Shown here in pieces: positions 1 to 8,791 of a stretch of DNA of 64,000 nucleotides. A program made the position numbers and the translations under genes. This DNA comes from Bacillota bacterium (lineage in GTDB: Bacteria; Bacillota; Clostridia; Lachnospirales; Lachnospiraceae): contig JAEYSV010000060.1 in assembly GCA_023434365.1 (NCBI GenBank), forward strand, positions 1 to 64,000, written 5' to 3'. How positions within the stretch are numbered: position 1 is the stretch's first letter; every line of letters begins with the position of its first letter. The notes under the pieces are model-generated. The model was given only the letters and a program-made list of their open reading frames with translations. It was not told where the DNA came from and did not search any database.

Positions 1-330
1 TGCCACTACGAACTTCATCCAAGCGAGAGCGTGTTGCGAATGAACTATGCCTTGCATCACGATTCACAAACAGAATTGTGCAAATTGACGAACTATAATT
101 TTAATAAGGGCTTTTGACGCCCTAATCGATATAGGAAATTACAAATAAGTCAAGCGGACACTCACCCTCGTCTATAACATAACGTACATAATAACATTAA
201 TATTTATAATAAGTAGTTTAGGCTAAAGAATATTGCGATTGCATAGTAGTTTATGTATAATGCAAGTGTAATCAAAAACTAAATTATGGTAGTTTTATTG
301 AAAGAAAATTACCTGAAAAGGAGATTATTT
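1..330. other. Leader region without a gene, upstream of the BMP operon
   Basis: No credible coding region is seen in this stretch. It holds a short hairpin at about 106-124 (AGGGC/GCCCT arms) and the promoter of the following operon at 233-261. I looked for a purine riboswitch because the downstream genes look like a nucleoside importer, but its conserved junction and loop sequences are not visible. Confidence 0.5.
233..261 (+). promoter_or_regulatory. Sigma-A-type promoter of the BMP/ABC operon
   Basis: TTGCGA at 233-238 and a perfect TATAAT at 256-261 are separated by 17 bases. The gene start lies about 70 bases downstream, leaving room for a short untranslated leader. Confidence 0.6.
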
Positions 331-1485
331 ATGAAAAAGAGATTCATTGGTATTGTAGTTACTTTAGTTATGGTTATGAGTCTTCTTGCATCCTGCGGCA
401 ACAAAGGTGAGGATGTTTCTACTTCTAGCAAGGATCCAGCTACAGCTGGCAAATTCTCTGCGGTAGCAAAAGAAGATATAAAAGTAGGGGTAGTACATAT
501 TACAGACCCAGCAGAGGGTTCCGGATATACGTACACACATGATAAGGGTATCGTTGGGATGCAAAAGAATCTTGGACTAAATGATAATCAGATTCTTCGT
601 AAGAATAATACGAAGGATGATCAGCCCGCAGCGATTGAAGCTGCAATATTAGAATTAATCGAAGATGGATGTAACATTATTTTTGCAACTAGCTGGGGCT
701 ATATGGATACCTGTGAAAAAGTAGCAAAAGATTATCCAGAGGTTATCATTTCCCATGGTACCGGTTATAAGAGTAATGGTTCTAACTTTAATAACTATTT
801 TGGACGTATTTATCAGGCAAGATACTTAACTGGTATCGCTGCTGGTTTAAAAACAAAATCAAATAAAGTTGGTTATGTAGCAGCATGGGGCAAAGATAAC
901 TCTGAGGTAACCGGAGGACTCAATGCTTTTGCAATGGGTGTTGCAAGTGTTAATCCAGATGCTAAAGTTTATGTAAAAGTGACAGGTAGCTGGTATGATC
1001 CAGAAGGGGAATCCGCTGCAGGCCAAGCGTTAGTAGCAGAAGGTTGTGATGTGATCGCTCAGCACTGTGATACTCCAAACCCAATGTTAGCTGCTGAAGA
1101 AAAAGGTGTATTTGGCGTTGGATATAACTCTGATATGTCAAAAGATGCTCCTAAAGCGGTATTAACTTCTGCAGTTTGGGATTGGTCCGCTTACTATACA
1201 TGGGCAGTAGAACAAGTAATCAATGGAACATGGACCGGAGAAAACTATTTTGGTGGATTAAAAGAAGGGTTAGTTGGTATTGCACCACTTTCTAATCTTT
1301 GTGAAGCAGAAACTCAGGCAAAGATTGATGAAGCAAAAGCTAAGATGGAATCAGGTGAATGGGATGTATTCACTGGTGTCATTGAATGTAATGATGGTAC
1401 TAAGGTTGGAGAAGAAGGCAAATCGTTAGATGACGCAACAATTACTGGTGGTATCAACTGGTATTTCAAAAATGTTGTTGAATAA
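331..1485 (+). CDS. BMP-family nucleoside-binding lipoprotein
   Basis: This is probably the extracellular substrate-binding lipoprotein of the ABC importer encoded by the next three genes. The 384-residue product starts with a lipoprotein signal peptide ending in a lipobox L-A-S-C (Cys22). The rest has the pattern of the BMP (basic membrane protein, PF02608) family, which in characterised members binds purine nucleosides. An earlier in-frame ATG exists at 286, but ATG 331 is preceded by AAAAGGAG at good spacing and begins directly with the positively charged signal peptide, so it is preferred. A 115-base gap separates it from the ATPase gene. Ligand identity (purine nucleoside) is inferred from family and operon. 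Confidence 0.93.
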   Translation: MKKRFIGIVVTLVMVMSLLASCGNKGEDVSTSSKDPATAGKFSAVAKEDIKVGVVHITDPAEGSGYTYTHDKGIVGMQKNLGLNDNQILRKNNTKDDQPAAIEAAILELIEDGCNIIFATSWGYMDTCEKVAKDYPEVIISHGTGYKSNGSNFNNYFGRIYQARYLTGIAAGLKTKSNKVGYVAAWGKDNSEVTGGLNAFAMGVASVNPDAKVYVKVTGSWYDPEGESAAGQALVAEGCDVIAQHCDTPNPMLAAEEKGVFGVGYNSDMSKDAPKAVLTSAVWDWSAYYTWAVEQVINGTWTGENYFGGLKEGLVGIAPLSNLCEAETQAKIDEAKAKMESGEWDVFTGVIECNDGTKVGEEGKSLDDATITGGINWYFKNVVE

Positions 1486-1600
1486 TAATTAGTAGCTGAT
1501 TAGCGCATTACAGGCGTTGCGACTTATAGAGTATGAGCCGCTTCGCCTTTTCTTCAATTATATGTAATTTGAAGAGATGACTTGAAGATAGGAGGATGTT

Positions 1601-3148
1601 ATGACACAGGAGCAAAGTACGTCAGGCAATAGCGGATACGCCATCGAATTAAGAAATATCACAAAGAATTTTCAATCAGTAGTTGCCAACGATCATATTA
1701 ATCTATCAGTAAAATATGGTGAGATTCTTGCATTGCTTGGAGAAAATGGTTCAGGTAAAACGACTTTAGTGAACATGCTATCGGGCATTTATTATCCAGA
1801 TGAAGGGGAAATCTTTATTGATGGCAAACTTGCGAATATTAATACACCAACAGATTCAAAGAGGTATGGTATTGGTATGATTCATCAGCATTTTAAGCTG
1901 GTAGAGGTTTATAGTGCGATGGATAACATTGTACTGGGTAGTGACGGAAAGCATGAAAGTAGAAAAGTACTTCGTGAAAAGATTCGTGCCTTGTGTGATC
2001 GCTATGGTCTAGAAGTAGACCCGGATAAAAAAATATACAATATGTCTGTTAGTGAAAAACAGACAGTTGAAATCTTAAAAGTTTTATATCAGGGTGCCCG
2101 AATTTTAATACTTGATGAGCCTACTGCCGTATTAACACCTCAGGAAACAGAAAAGCTATTTACCATTTTATATAATATGAGAAAACAGGGAAGTTCGGTT
2201 ATCATTATCACACATAAGCTAAATGAAGTAATGGCAGTTAGTGACCGAGTTACAATCTTACGTAAGGGTAAGAGTATTGATACTGTGTTAACAGCACAGA
2301 CGAACGAAAATCAGCTCACAGAGTTGATGGTAGGTCGCCCTGTGAGTTTATCGATTAACCGGCCAATAATTGAGGATGCCAAAGAAGTGTTGTTTGTCAA
2401 TCATCTGACGGTACAAAAAGAGGATGGTTCCATTGGGCTAGATGACATTACATTTGCATTAAAAAGTGGAGAGATACTCGGTGTAGCCGGAGTTGCTGGA
2501 AGTGGTCAAAAAGAGCTATGTGAAGCAGTAGCTGGGTTGCTGCCTGTGCAGACTGGAGAGATCATTTACAATGACGAAAATCTTGTAGGAAAGGCACCAA
2601 ATGAAATAATTAACCTTGGTATCAGTATGAGTTTTGTTCCGGAAGATCGTTTGGGAATGGGACTGGTAGCTTCGATGGGTATGGTAGAAAACATGTTGTT
2701 AAAAACATACCAGAAGAAAAAAGGTCCATTTATCGACCGTAAGCCGGCCAAAGAACAAGCTGAGAAATTAGTAAAACGATTAGAAATTGTGACACCAGGG
2801 GTCGAAACACCGGTGCGTTTATTGTCTGGTGGGAATGTTCAAAAGGTGCTCTTAGGACGTGAGATTGAAGCCAATCCACATGTTTTGATTACTGCTTATC
2901 CAGTACGTGGACTTGATATTAATTCCTCCTATATTATTTATGATCTATTAAATCAGCAAAAGAAAAAGGGTGTTGCCGTGTTGTATATCGGTGAGGATTT
3001 GGATGTGTTACTTGAATTAGCGGACCGGATATTGGTTCTTTGCCATGGCCAGATTACTGGCATCGTAGATGCTGCATCAACTACGAAAGAAAAAATTGGC
3101 TTAATGATGAGCGGAGTCGTACAGAAAGGAGAAGGAATAGATGAGTAG
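1601..3148 (+). CDS. Nucleoside/sugar-type ABC transporter, double ATP-binding subunit
   Basis: A 515-residue cytoplasmic ATPase with two nucleotide-binding domains in tandem, as in YufO/NupO and RbsA-like proteins. The first domain has Walker A GENGSGKTT, a signature NMSVSEKQ and Walker B ILILDEPTAVL. The second has the degenerate Walker A usual in this family (GVAGSGQKE), an RLLSGGNVQK signature and ITAYPVRGLD where other members often have xxQPTRGLD, so it is probably a structural rather than catalytic site. AGGAGG lies just upstream of the start. Its last 8 bases overlap the first permease gene, which indicates translational coupling. It energises uptake of the ligand bound by the upstream lipoprotein. 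Confidence 0.94.
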   Translation: MTQEQSTSGNSGYAIELRNITKNFQSVVANDHINLSVKYGEILALLGENGSGKTTLVNMLSGIYYPDEGEIFIDGKLANINTPTDSKRYGIGMIHQHFKLVEVYSAMDNIVLGSDGKHESRKVLREKIRALCDRYGLEVDPDKKIYNMSVSEKQTVEILKVLYQGARILILDEPTAVLTPQETEKLFTILYNMRKQGSSVIIITHKLNEVMAVSDRVTILRKGKSIDTVLTAQTNENQLTELMVGRPVSLSINRPIIEDAKEVLFVNHLTVQKEDGSIGLDDITFALKSGEILGVAGVAGSGQKELCEAVAGLLPVQTGEIIYNDENLVGKAPNEIINLGISMSFVPEDRLGMGLVASMGMVENMLLKTYQKKKGPFIDRKPAKEQAEKLVKRLEIVTPGVETPVRLLSGGNVQKVLLGREIEANPHVLITAYPVRGLDINSSYIIYDLLNQQKKKGVAVLYIGEDLDVLLELADRILVLCHGQITGIVDAASTTKEKIGLMMSGVVQKGEGIDE

Positions 3149-4238
3149 TGAAGTAAATACAGCAAGTAGAGAACCTATGTTTCGTACTGTAAAGCATGAC
3201 AGTTTAACTAAAAAGCAGGCATTTCTTCTTCGTATCGGTGCGTTATTGGTAGCATTAATGGCAGGTGGAGTGTTTATCCTCTTAATTGGTTATTCTCCTT
3301 TAGAAGTGTATCGTACGATTATCACTGGTTCTTTTCGAAGTGCGATGGCAATTCAGGCAGTCATTAAGATTATGGTACCATTGGTAATCTGTGCGTTAAG
3401 TGTTACCTTGGCATTTAAGATGAAATTCTGGAATATCGGGGCAGAGGGGCAAATGATTATGGGTGCTGTCTTTGCCAGTTATTTTGCCCTATATCATAGT
3501 TACCTTAATCACTTTGTATTACTGTTTGTTATGTTGGCTGCAGGAATGCTGGGTGGTGGCTTGTGGGGACTAATTCCAGCGTTTTTTAAGACGAAATTTG
3601 GAACTAATGAAACCTTACTAACTTTAATGCTTAATTATATTGCGCTAAATATCATTGTTTTCCTCAGAGAAGGCATCTGGCGTGATCCAGAATCAGCAGG
3701 ATACGCTAAAATCGCTAATTTTGCGGATAACGCAGTGTTAGATAAAGTGTTTGGTGTACACATAGGGTGGATTATCGCTTTAGTATTGGTTGCATTGGTC
3801 TTTGTTTATATAAGATTTCACAAGCACGGATATGAAATAAGCGTCGTAGGAGACAGCAAAGCAACTGCAAACTATGCTGGTATGAGTGTTAAAAAAATTG
3901 TTCTGCGTACCATGTTTATCAGCGGTGGAATTGCCGGGATTGGAGGAATGATAGAAGCCTGTGGCAGTGCTAGAACATTATCAACCGGTGTAGCCGGAGG
4001 GGTTGGATTTACTGCGATTATAGTAGCTTGGTTAGCAAGGCTCAATCCAATTGCTATATTAATTGTAACCTTCCTGTTTGCCATTTTGGAAAAGGGTAGT
4101 AGTGTAGTCGAAACATCTCTTGGATTATCAAGTGCAAGTGCTGATGTATTACAGGGTATCATATTATTCTTTGTACTTGGGTGTGAATTCTTTGTTCAAT
4201 ATAAATTTATTAAGCGTAAAAAAGGAGGCAAAAACTAA
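3141..4238 (+). CDS. ABC transporter permease, first subunit (YufP/NupP-like)
   Basis: A 365-residue inner-membrane permease of the branched-chain/ribose-type family (BPD_transp_2) with about nine hydrophobic segments. The cytoplasmic coupling stretch includes WNIGAEGQM and a C-terminal glycine-rich region (GIAGIGGMIEACG). The start overlaps the ATPase gene by 8 bases and has AAAGGAG upstream inside it. The gene ends with TAATG, so its stop overlaps the start of the second permease. With its partner it forms the heterodimeric channel of a BMP-type nucleoside importer. Confidence 0.93.
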   Translation: MSSEVNTASREPMFRTVKHDSLTKKQAFLLRIGALLVALMAGGVFILLIGYSPLEVYRTIITGSFRSAMAIQAVIKIMVPLVICALSVTLAFKMKFWNIGAEGQMIMGAVFASYFALYHSYLNHFVLLFVMLAAGMLGGGLWGLIPAFFKTKFGTNETLLTLMLNYIALNIIVFLREGIWRDPESAGYAKIANFADNAVLDKVFGVHIGWIIALVLVALVFVYIRFHKHGYEISVVGDSKATANYAGMSVKKIVLRTMFISGGIAGIGGMIEACGSARTLSTGVAGGVGFTAIIVAWLARLNPIAILIVTFLFAILEKGSSVVETSLGLSSASADVLQGIILFFVLGCEFFVQYKFIKRKKGGKN

Positions 4239-5185
4239 TGTTACTTGATTTTATTGTAGCTTCAATTAGTGCGGGAACTCCTTTGTTATTTGGAACCCTT
4301 GGTGAAATTGTATCTGAAAAAGTAGGGCATCTAAATCTTGGTGTTGAGGGAATGATGTCTATTGGTGCCTGTGCCGGATTTATGGTAGGAATGACGACGG
4401 ATAACTTCCTGATTGCCTTGCTTGCTGCATTCCTTGCAGGTATGTTTGCTGCTTTAATCTATGCCGTACTAACCATTACCTTTATGGCAGATCAGAATGT
4501 TTGCGGTTTGACCTTAACCGTTTTTGGAATTGGACTTGCAAACTTCATCGGTTATTATATGGTTGGAAATAGTGAAAATGGTACGTTAAAACTTCCTGCT
4601 AATATTACAGCGCAGATGCGAGAGGTTCATATCCCGGTGCTTAGTGATCTTCCAGTCGTTGGGAAATTATTATTTTCCTATAATTCCTTTGTATATATTG
4701 GGATTGTAACTGCAGTTATACTTGCTTGGTACTTACATAAAACAAAAACTGGTTTAAGTGTAAGGGCAATTGGAGAAAATCCGGCAGCAGCAGACGCATC
4801 AGGTATTAAAGTTAGAAAACTAAAATATTTGAATGTGTTACTTGGTGGTGGAATCTGTGGAGTTGGTGGAGCCTATACCATCATGATTATTAATAAAGGG
4901 GTATGGATTAGTGACTGTGTGGGAGGGCTTGGATGGATAAGTGTTGCACTTGTTATCTTTGCATCCTGGAATCCAATGCAGGCTATCTTTGGTGCCTTTG
5001 TCTTTGGTATGATGAGACAGCTAAAATATTATGTTCCTGCCTCCATAGGTATATCAACTGCAATTTATGATATGTTACCATTTATTATAACTGCAGTAGT
5101 TTTAATAGTGACAAGTATTCGTAAGTCAAAGGAAAAATCACAGCCGGCTGCTTGTGGTATTAATTATTACCGAGAAGAGCGATAG
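4238..5185 (+). CDS. ABC transporter permease, second subunit (YufQ/NupQ-like)
   Basis: A 315-residue membrane protein of the same permease family as its neighbour but shorter. It begins with the GTPLLFGTLGEIVSEK-type motif typical of the second permease in BMP operons and has LNLGVEGMM in the coupling region. AAAGGAGG precedes the start, which shares a base with the previous stop. It closes the four-gene import operon; the next gene begins 111 bases later and may be co-transcribed, since no terminator is visible between them. Confidence 0.93.
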   Translation: MLLDFIVASISAGTPLLFGTLGEIVSEKVGHLNLGVEGMMSIGACAGFMVGMTTDNFLIALLAAFLAGMFAALIYAVLTITFMADQNVCGLTLTVFGIGLANFIGYYMVGNSENGTLKLPANITAQMREVHIPVLSDLPVVGKLLFSYNSFVYIGIVTAVILAWYLHKTKTGLSVRAIGENPAAADASGIKVRKLKYLNVLLGGGICGVGGAYTIMIINKGVWISDCVGGLGWISVALVIFASWNPMQAIFGAFVFGMMRQLKYYVPASIGISTAIYDMLPFIITAVVLIVTSIRKSKEKSQPAACGINYYREER

Positions 5186-5296
5186 AAAATTTGTATAGTA
5201 AGATGAATGAATGTATATCTTATCCAGAAAATGTGGAAAATAGCATTGATGAGTTAATAACTTTCAATAGAAATTCGAGAATTGGAGTAGAGACCA

Positions 5297-6187
5297 ATGT
5301 TAGATAGGAATGATAGCGTTTTGCATTCAATCAATCAAAAAAGAATCAAGTTTTTTGCTGTACTTTGTATATTTGTTTCTATTAGTATGTTTTTTAATGG
5401 ATGTAATCAAACAGGTCCCCTGGATGAAATACCACAATCAACTATTTTAGTGCCGTCTGAGGAAGAACTCCCAGTTAACTCGCCAGAAGCTCCACTACAA
5501 GAGGAAATTCTGACAACTCCAGTTCCTGAGATAACGGAATCTGACGGAGTGCAAAATGCTGGTCCGGTATTACCTGCTGAAGGGACTATGAATACTAGTA
5601 TTCCGGCTGCTACTGAGATTCCAATTATTACTGAGTTACCTAAGGTTGTTTATAGTGAAACTGATATGAAGGTTGACATAAACATAGATAATCCAACATT
5701 TTCACCAAATGATATTAACGCAGCGAATACAGTTGCACCATCAGAACTATCTGGTGAATTTAGTGAGTTTAATACGACAGATTTAAATGGGAATCTTGTA
5801 ACGCAGGAAATCCTATCCGAGAAAATGATTACGGTTATTAATATATGGGGAACCTATTGTGGTCCGTGTGTTTCAGAAATGCCGTATCTAGGCGAGATTG
5901 CAAAGGAATATGAAGAGAAGGATGTTCAGGTAATTGGTATCGTTGTTGATGTATTTGACGATGAGAGCCTAGCTAATGCAAAAGCGATTATCGAAGAAAC
6001 CGGTGCAAACTACCTGCACATACTTCCTTCTACGCAACTAAATAAAATCTATCTTAATGGGGTTGCCAGCATCCCAGAAACGCTGTTTCTAGATCGTAGT
6101 GGCAATATTTTGGCTAGTTTGGTTGGGTCGAGAGAAAAGCAAGATTTTAAAGAAGTAATCGATATGTATCTAAAGCAGGTAGATTAA
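5297..6187 (+). CDS. Thioredoxin-like (TlpA/ResA family) lipoprotein
   Basis: A 296-residue surface-anchored thiol-disulfide protein. The N-terminus has a membrane segment ending in a weak lipobox (F-N-G-C, Cys36). Residues about 45-150 are a low-complexity Pro/Glu/Thr-rich linker. The C-terminal domain is a TlpA/AlkD-type thioredoxin fold with an intact redox centre WGTYCGPC (Cys188 and Cys191). The long linker would hold the redox domain away from the membrane. It follows the importer operon by 111 bases with no terminator between, and a strong terminator-like hairpin follows it. The substrate is unknown; repair of extracellular disulfides or peroxide reduction are possibilities. Confidence 0.88.
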   Translation: MLDRNDSVLHSINQKRIKFFAVLCIFVSISMFFNGCNQTGPLDEIPQSTILVPSEEELPVNSPEAPLQEEILTTPVPEITESDGVQNAGPVLPAEGTMNTSIPAATEIPIITELPKVVYSETDMKVDINIDNPTFSPNDINAANTVAPSELSGEFSEFNTTDLNGNLVTQEILSEKMITVINIWGTYCGPCVSEMPYLGEIAKEYEEKDVQVIGIVVDVFDDESLANAKAIIEETGANYLHILPSTQLNKIYLNGVASIPETLFLDRSGNILASLVGSREKQDFKEVIDMYLKQVD

Positions 6188-6231
6188 ATTCAAGTGCGCC
6201 GAGGCGTTTGTAGGTCAATCTCGTGCAAGGC

Positions 6232-6280
6232 AATAAGGTAGGAAGGAGCAAAGAAATGTTTCCTCTCCTACCTTTATTAT
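6232..6280 (+). terminator. Rho-independent terminator-like hairpin
   Basis: AAGGTAGGA at 6235-6243 pairs perfectly with TCCTACCTT at 6266-6274, extended by three more pairs around a one-base bulge, followed by a TTATTATT-rich tail. It would close the importer/thioredoxin unit. Confidence 0.6.
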
Positions 6281-6390
6281 TATCAGAATGGACAACAAAT
6301 TCACAAGTCTACCACATGGACAGTCATATAAAAATAGATTAAGGTAGTAGTAATTGGTAATATCACTAGGAAAGAGGAAAGGATGATTCA

Positions 6391-7422
6391 ATGAGCAAAT
6401 TATGGGTAGGAACTTATACGGATCAAAGTAGTGAAGGTATTTATTATGTAGAAGTTAATAAGGAACAGACTGATTATGAAGTAGAGTTAAAAGCAAAAGT
6501 ACTTTCACCGGTTTATTTTTGTTATGCTCACAAAAAACCAGTACTATATGCGGTATCGGAACCAACAGATGGAATAACAAGAGGAAAGGTGAATGCATAT
6601 CTGGTGGATGGGACTAATCTTAAGTTATTGAATGAAGTTCAAGCACCTTCTGATGGATTGGTGCATGTAGCTTGTGACAGTGATGACCGTTTCTTATTTA
6701 CGGTAAGTTATCGTGATGGTACGGTGCAAAGTTATCGTTTAAAAGAGGACGGTAGTGTTGGTGAGTTGGCCTGCCAAATCATACATAACGGAAGTGGTCC
6801 TAATACCAATCGTCAAGATTGTGCGCATGCTCATGGGATGTTTCTGACCCCGAATGAAACAATCGGCTATGTATGTGATCTTGGTATGGATAAAGTCGTA
6901 GCATATCAGATAGATTATAATACAGGGCAGCTTATCGAGGATTGTCAAAAAAGCATTCAGTTAACACCTGGTTCTGGGCCAAGACATCTAGAGTTTTCAA
7001 AGTGCGGTAAGTATATATTGGTTCTTTGTGAACTTAGTTCAAGTGTCGCAGTTTATGATGTTGCAAGTTCTAAATTGATAAATCAATATAGTACGATAAA
7101 AAATACAGATTGTGAGTCCATTGCCGCTGCTATTCGAATGACGCAGGACGGAAAATATCTATATATCAGTAACAGAGGAGAAGATAGTATTGCGGTATTT
7201 CGTATCAAAGAAGCTGAACTTATGTTAATTCAACATATAGACGTAATGGGAAAACACCCAAGAGATTTTATTCTATCAAAAGACGAATCAATGTTATATG
7301 CTGCCTGTCAGGATACTAATAATGTAACAATATTTGCTAGAAACAAAGAAGATGGTCAACTTACTTTCGTTAAAGAGATTATTGGAATTAATCGGGCAGT
7401 GACACTAATAGAAATTGAATAA
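6391..7422 (+). CDS. Lactonase-family seven-bladed beta-propeller protein (6-phosphogluconolactonase-like)
   Basis: A 343-residue cytoplasmic protein with no signal peptide, matching the YbhE/Pgl lactonase family (PF10282). It has the repeated blade pattern and the family motifs CAHAHGM near residues 146-152, GSGPRHLEF and HPRDF. Characterised relatives hydrolyse 6-phosphogluconolactone, though many Firmicute members have no known substrate. AGGAAAGG lies upstream of the start. It stands alone, bounded by hairpins on both sides. A gluconate-type permease and an IlvD/Edd-family dehydratase lie 3-5 kb away, which is compatible with a sugar-acid role but does not establish one. Confidence 0.85.
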   Translation: MSKLWVGTYTDQSSEGIYYVEVNKEQTDYEVELKAKVLSPVYFCYAHKKPVLYAVSEPTDGITRGKVNAYLVDGTNLKLLNEVQAPSDGLVHVACDSDDRFLFTVSYRDGTVQSYRLKEDGSVGELACQIIHNGSGPNTNRQDCAHAHGMFLTPNETIGYVCDLGMDKVVAYQIDYNTGQLIEDCQKSIQLTPGSGPRHLEFSKCGKYILVLCELSSSVAVYDVASSKLINQYSTIKNTDCESIAAAIRMTQDGKYLYISNRGEDSIAVFRIKEAELMLIQHIDVMGKHPRDFILSKDESMLYAACQDTNNVTIFARNKEDGQLTFVKEIIGINRAVTLIEIE

Positions 7423-7434
7423 ATATATGTTGGG

Positions 7435-7466
7435 GCTCACCTTCAATTTTTTGTGTGAAGGTGAGC
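7435..7466 (+). terminator. Strong hairpin downstream of the lactonase gene
   Basis: An 11-bp perfect stem (7435-7445 with 7456-7466, arm GCTCACCTTCA) and a 10-base loop lie 13 bases after the stop codon. The tail is A-rich rather than T-rich, so termination efficiency on the plus strand is uncertain. Confidence 0.5.
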
Positions 7467-7533
7467 AAAAATTAAGTAAAAACCTAATAATCAAGGGCTA
7501 GAGTAAAGTTTTATATGGACTATTTGAGTTTCT

Positions 7534-7548
7534 ATGTTATAATAACAT
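7534..7548 (+). promoter_or_regulatory. 15-bp perfect palindrome containing a -10 box, upstream of the GH105 gene
   Basis: ATGTTAT and ATAACAT flank a central A, and the TATAAT at 7538-7543 falls inside the palindrome. A protein bound here would block RNA polymerase, so this is a candidate operator for the GH105 gene 80 bases downstream. No clear -35 hexamer is seen. Confidence 0.4.
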
Positions 7549-7624
7549 GCATGAGTGTAAAATTAATTAGTTAAGGTGATAATAAGGAGTGTGTGAAATA
7601 AATTATAGAGAAGGATTTGATGAA

Positions 7625-8743
7625 ATGAACATGATAGAACGTTATATTAATCAGCTACTTGAGGAAAGTACACCGCAAAGACCAGCATGGAATATTGAGA
7701 AGAAAAATGAAGAAGCGTCATGGAATTATGTTGATGGTTGTATGATTAAAGCGGTACTTGAACTATATGGAGCGACGAAAGAAGAACGTTATCTTAACTT
7801 TGCAGACAGTTTTATAGACTATTATGTCAATGAAGATGGATCAATTAAATCATATGATCCAGAAGAGTATAATGTGGATAATATCAATATGGGTAAAACC
7901 TTATTTGAACTTTATCGTATCACTAAGAAAGAAAAGTATCGTAAAGCAATGGATACCATTTATACTCAGATCAAAGGCCAGCCTCGTACTGAATCAGGCA
8001 ATTTCTGGCACAAAAAAATATATCCGAACCAGGTTTGGTTAGACGGACTCTATATGGCACAACCTTTTTATATGCAATATGAGGTTGAATTCAATGAGCA
8101 GAAGAACTGCTCTGATATTTTTGCACAGTTTGCAAACGTTTACAGTAAATTACGTGATAAAAAAACTGGGCTATATTATCATGCTATGGATGAATCAAAG
8201 GAAATGTTCTGGTGTGATAAAGAGACTGGATTATCCGAGAATTTCTGGTTAAGAGCGATTGGCTGGTATGCAATGGCACTGGTTGATACGATGGATTCTA
8301 TGTCTGAGAACATGGCTGAAGAGAAAGAATTATTTAAAAAGTATTTCCGTGAATTAATGGATGCAATGATTGCATTCCAGGATCCAAGCGGCATGTGGTA
8401 CCAGGTGGTTGACCAAGGAGACAGAGAAGGAAATTATCTTGAAACAAGTGGTACGTCCATCTTTGCCTATGCAATTCTAAAAGGGGTTCGTTTGGGATAC
8501 TTACCAAAAGAGTATTATGCTTATGGAGCAAAAGCGTTTGACGGAGTATGTGAACGTTATTTGTCTGAAAAAGATGGAAAGCTTCAATTAGACGGCATCT
8601 GTCTGGTAGGTGGACTTGGTGGTCCAAATATGAGAGATGGAAGCTTTGAATATTATATGAGTGAACCGATCGTATGTAATGATGCAAAAGGGGTTGGTCC
8701 ATTCTTACTAGCTTACGTAGAAAGAGCAATCTTAAGTAAATAA
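7625..8743 (+). CDS. GH105 unsaturated rhamnogalacturonyl hydrolase
   Basis: A 372-residue cytoplasmic enzyme of glycoside hydrolase family 105 (YteR/YesR type), which removes the unsaturated galacturonyl residue from the oligosaccharides left by pectin lyases. The alpha/alpha-barrel pattern is clear and the catalytic acid lies in VWLDGLYM (Asp140, corresponding to Asp143 of YteR). The length matches YteR (about 373 residues). A GTG at 7589 would add 12 residues, but ATG 7625 has AAGGA at 9 bases and gives the family length. Its promoter region contains a perfect palindrome, and a bidirectional terminator follows it. No lyase or transporter for pectin fragments is adjacent. Confidence 0.92.
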   Translation: MNMIERYINQLLEESTPQRPAWNIEKKNEEASWNYVDGCMIKAVLELYGATKEERYLNFADSFIDYYVNEDGSIKSYDPEEYNVDNINMGKTLFELYRITKKEKYRKAMDTIYTQIKGQPRTESGNFWHKKIYPNQVWLDGLYMAQPFYMQYEVEFNEQKNCSDIFAQFANVYSKLRDKKTGLYYHAMDESKEMFWCDKETGLSENFWLRAIGWYAMALVDTMDSMSENMAEEKELFKKYFRELMDAMIAFQDPSGMWYQVVDQGDREGNYLETSGTSIFAYAILKGVRLGYLPKEYYAYGAKAFDGVCERYLSEKDGKLQLDGICLVGGLGGPNMRDGSFEYYMSEPIVCNDAKGVGPFLLAYVERAILSK

Positions 8744-8745
8744 TA

Positions 8746-8790
8746 ATATTGAAGGCACTGAAATACATACGTTTTCAGTGCCTTCAATAT
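8746..8790. terminator. Bidirectional terminator between convergent GH105 and FNT genes
   Basis: An 18-bp perfect stem (8746-8763 with 8773-8790) and a 9-base loop fill the space between two convergent genes. The outer arms are A/T-rich, giving a T-rich tail on either strand. Confidence 0.85.
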
Positions 8791-8791
8791 A

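Noticed and set aside
1..330. Possible purine riboswitch upstream of the nucleoside importer
   Set aside because: The conserved junction and kissing-loop sequences of that riboswitch are not present.
8334..8768. 144-codon open frame on the minus strand over the end of the GH105 gene
   Set aside because: It runs through the bidirectional terminator, has no ribosome site, and lies opposite a well-supported gene; its sequence has no family resemblance.
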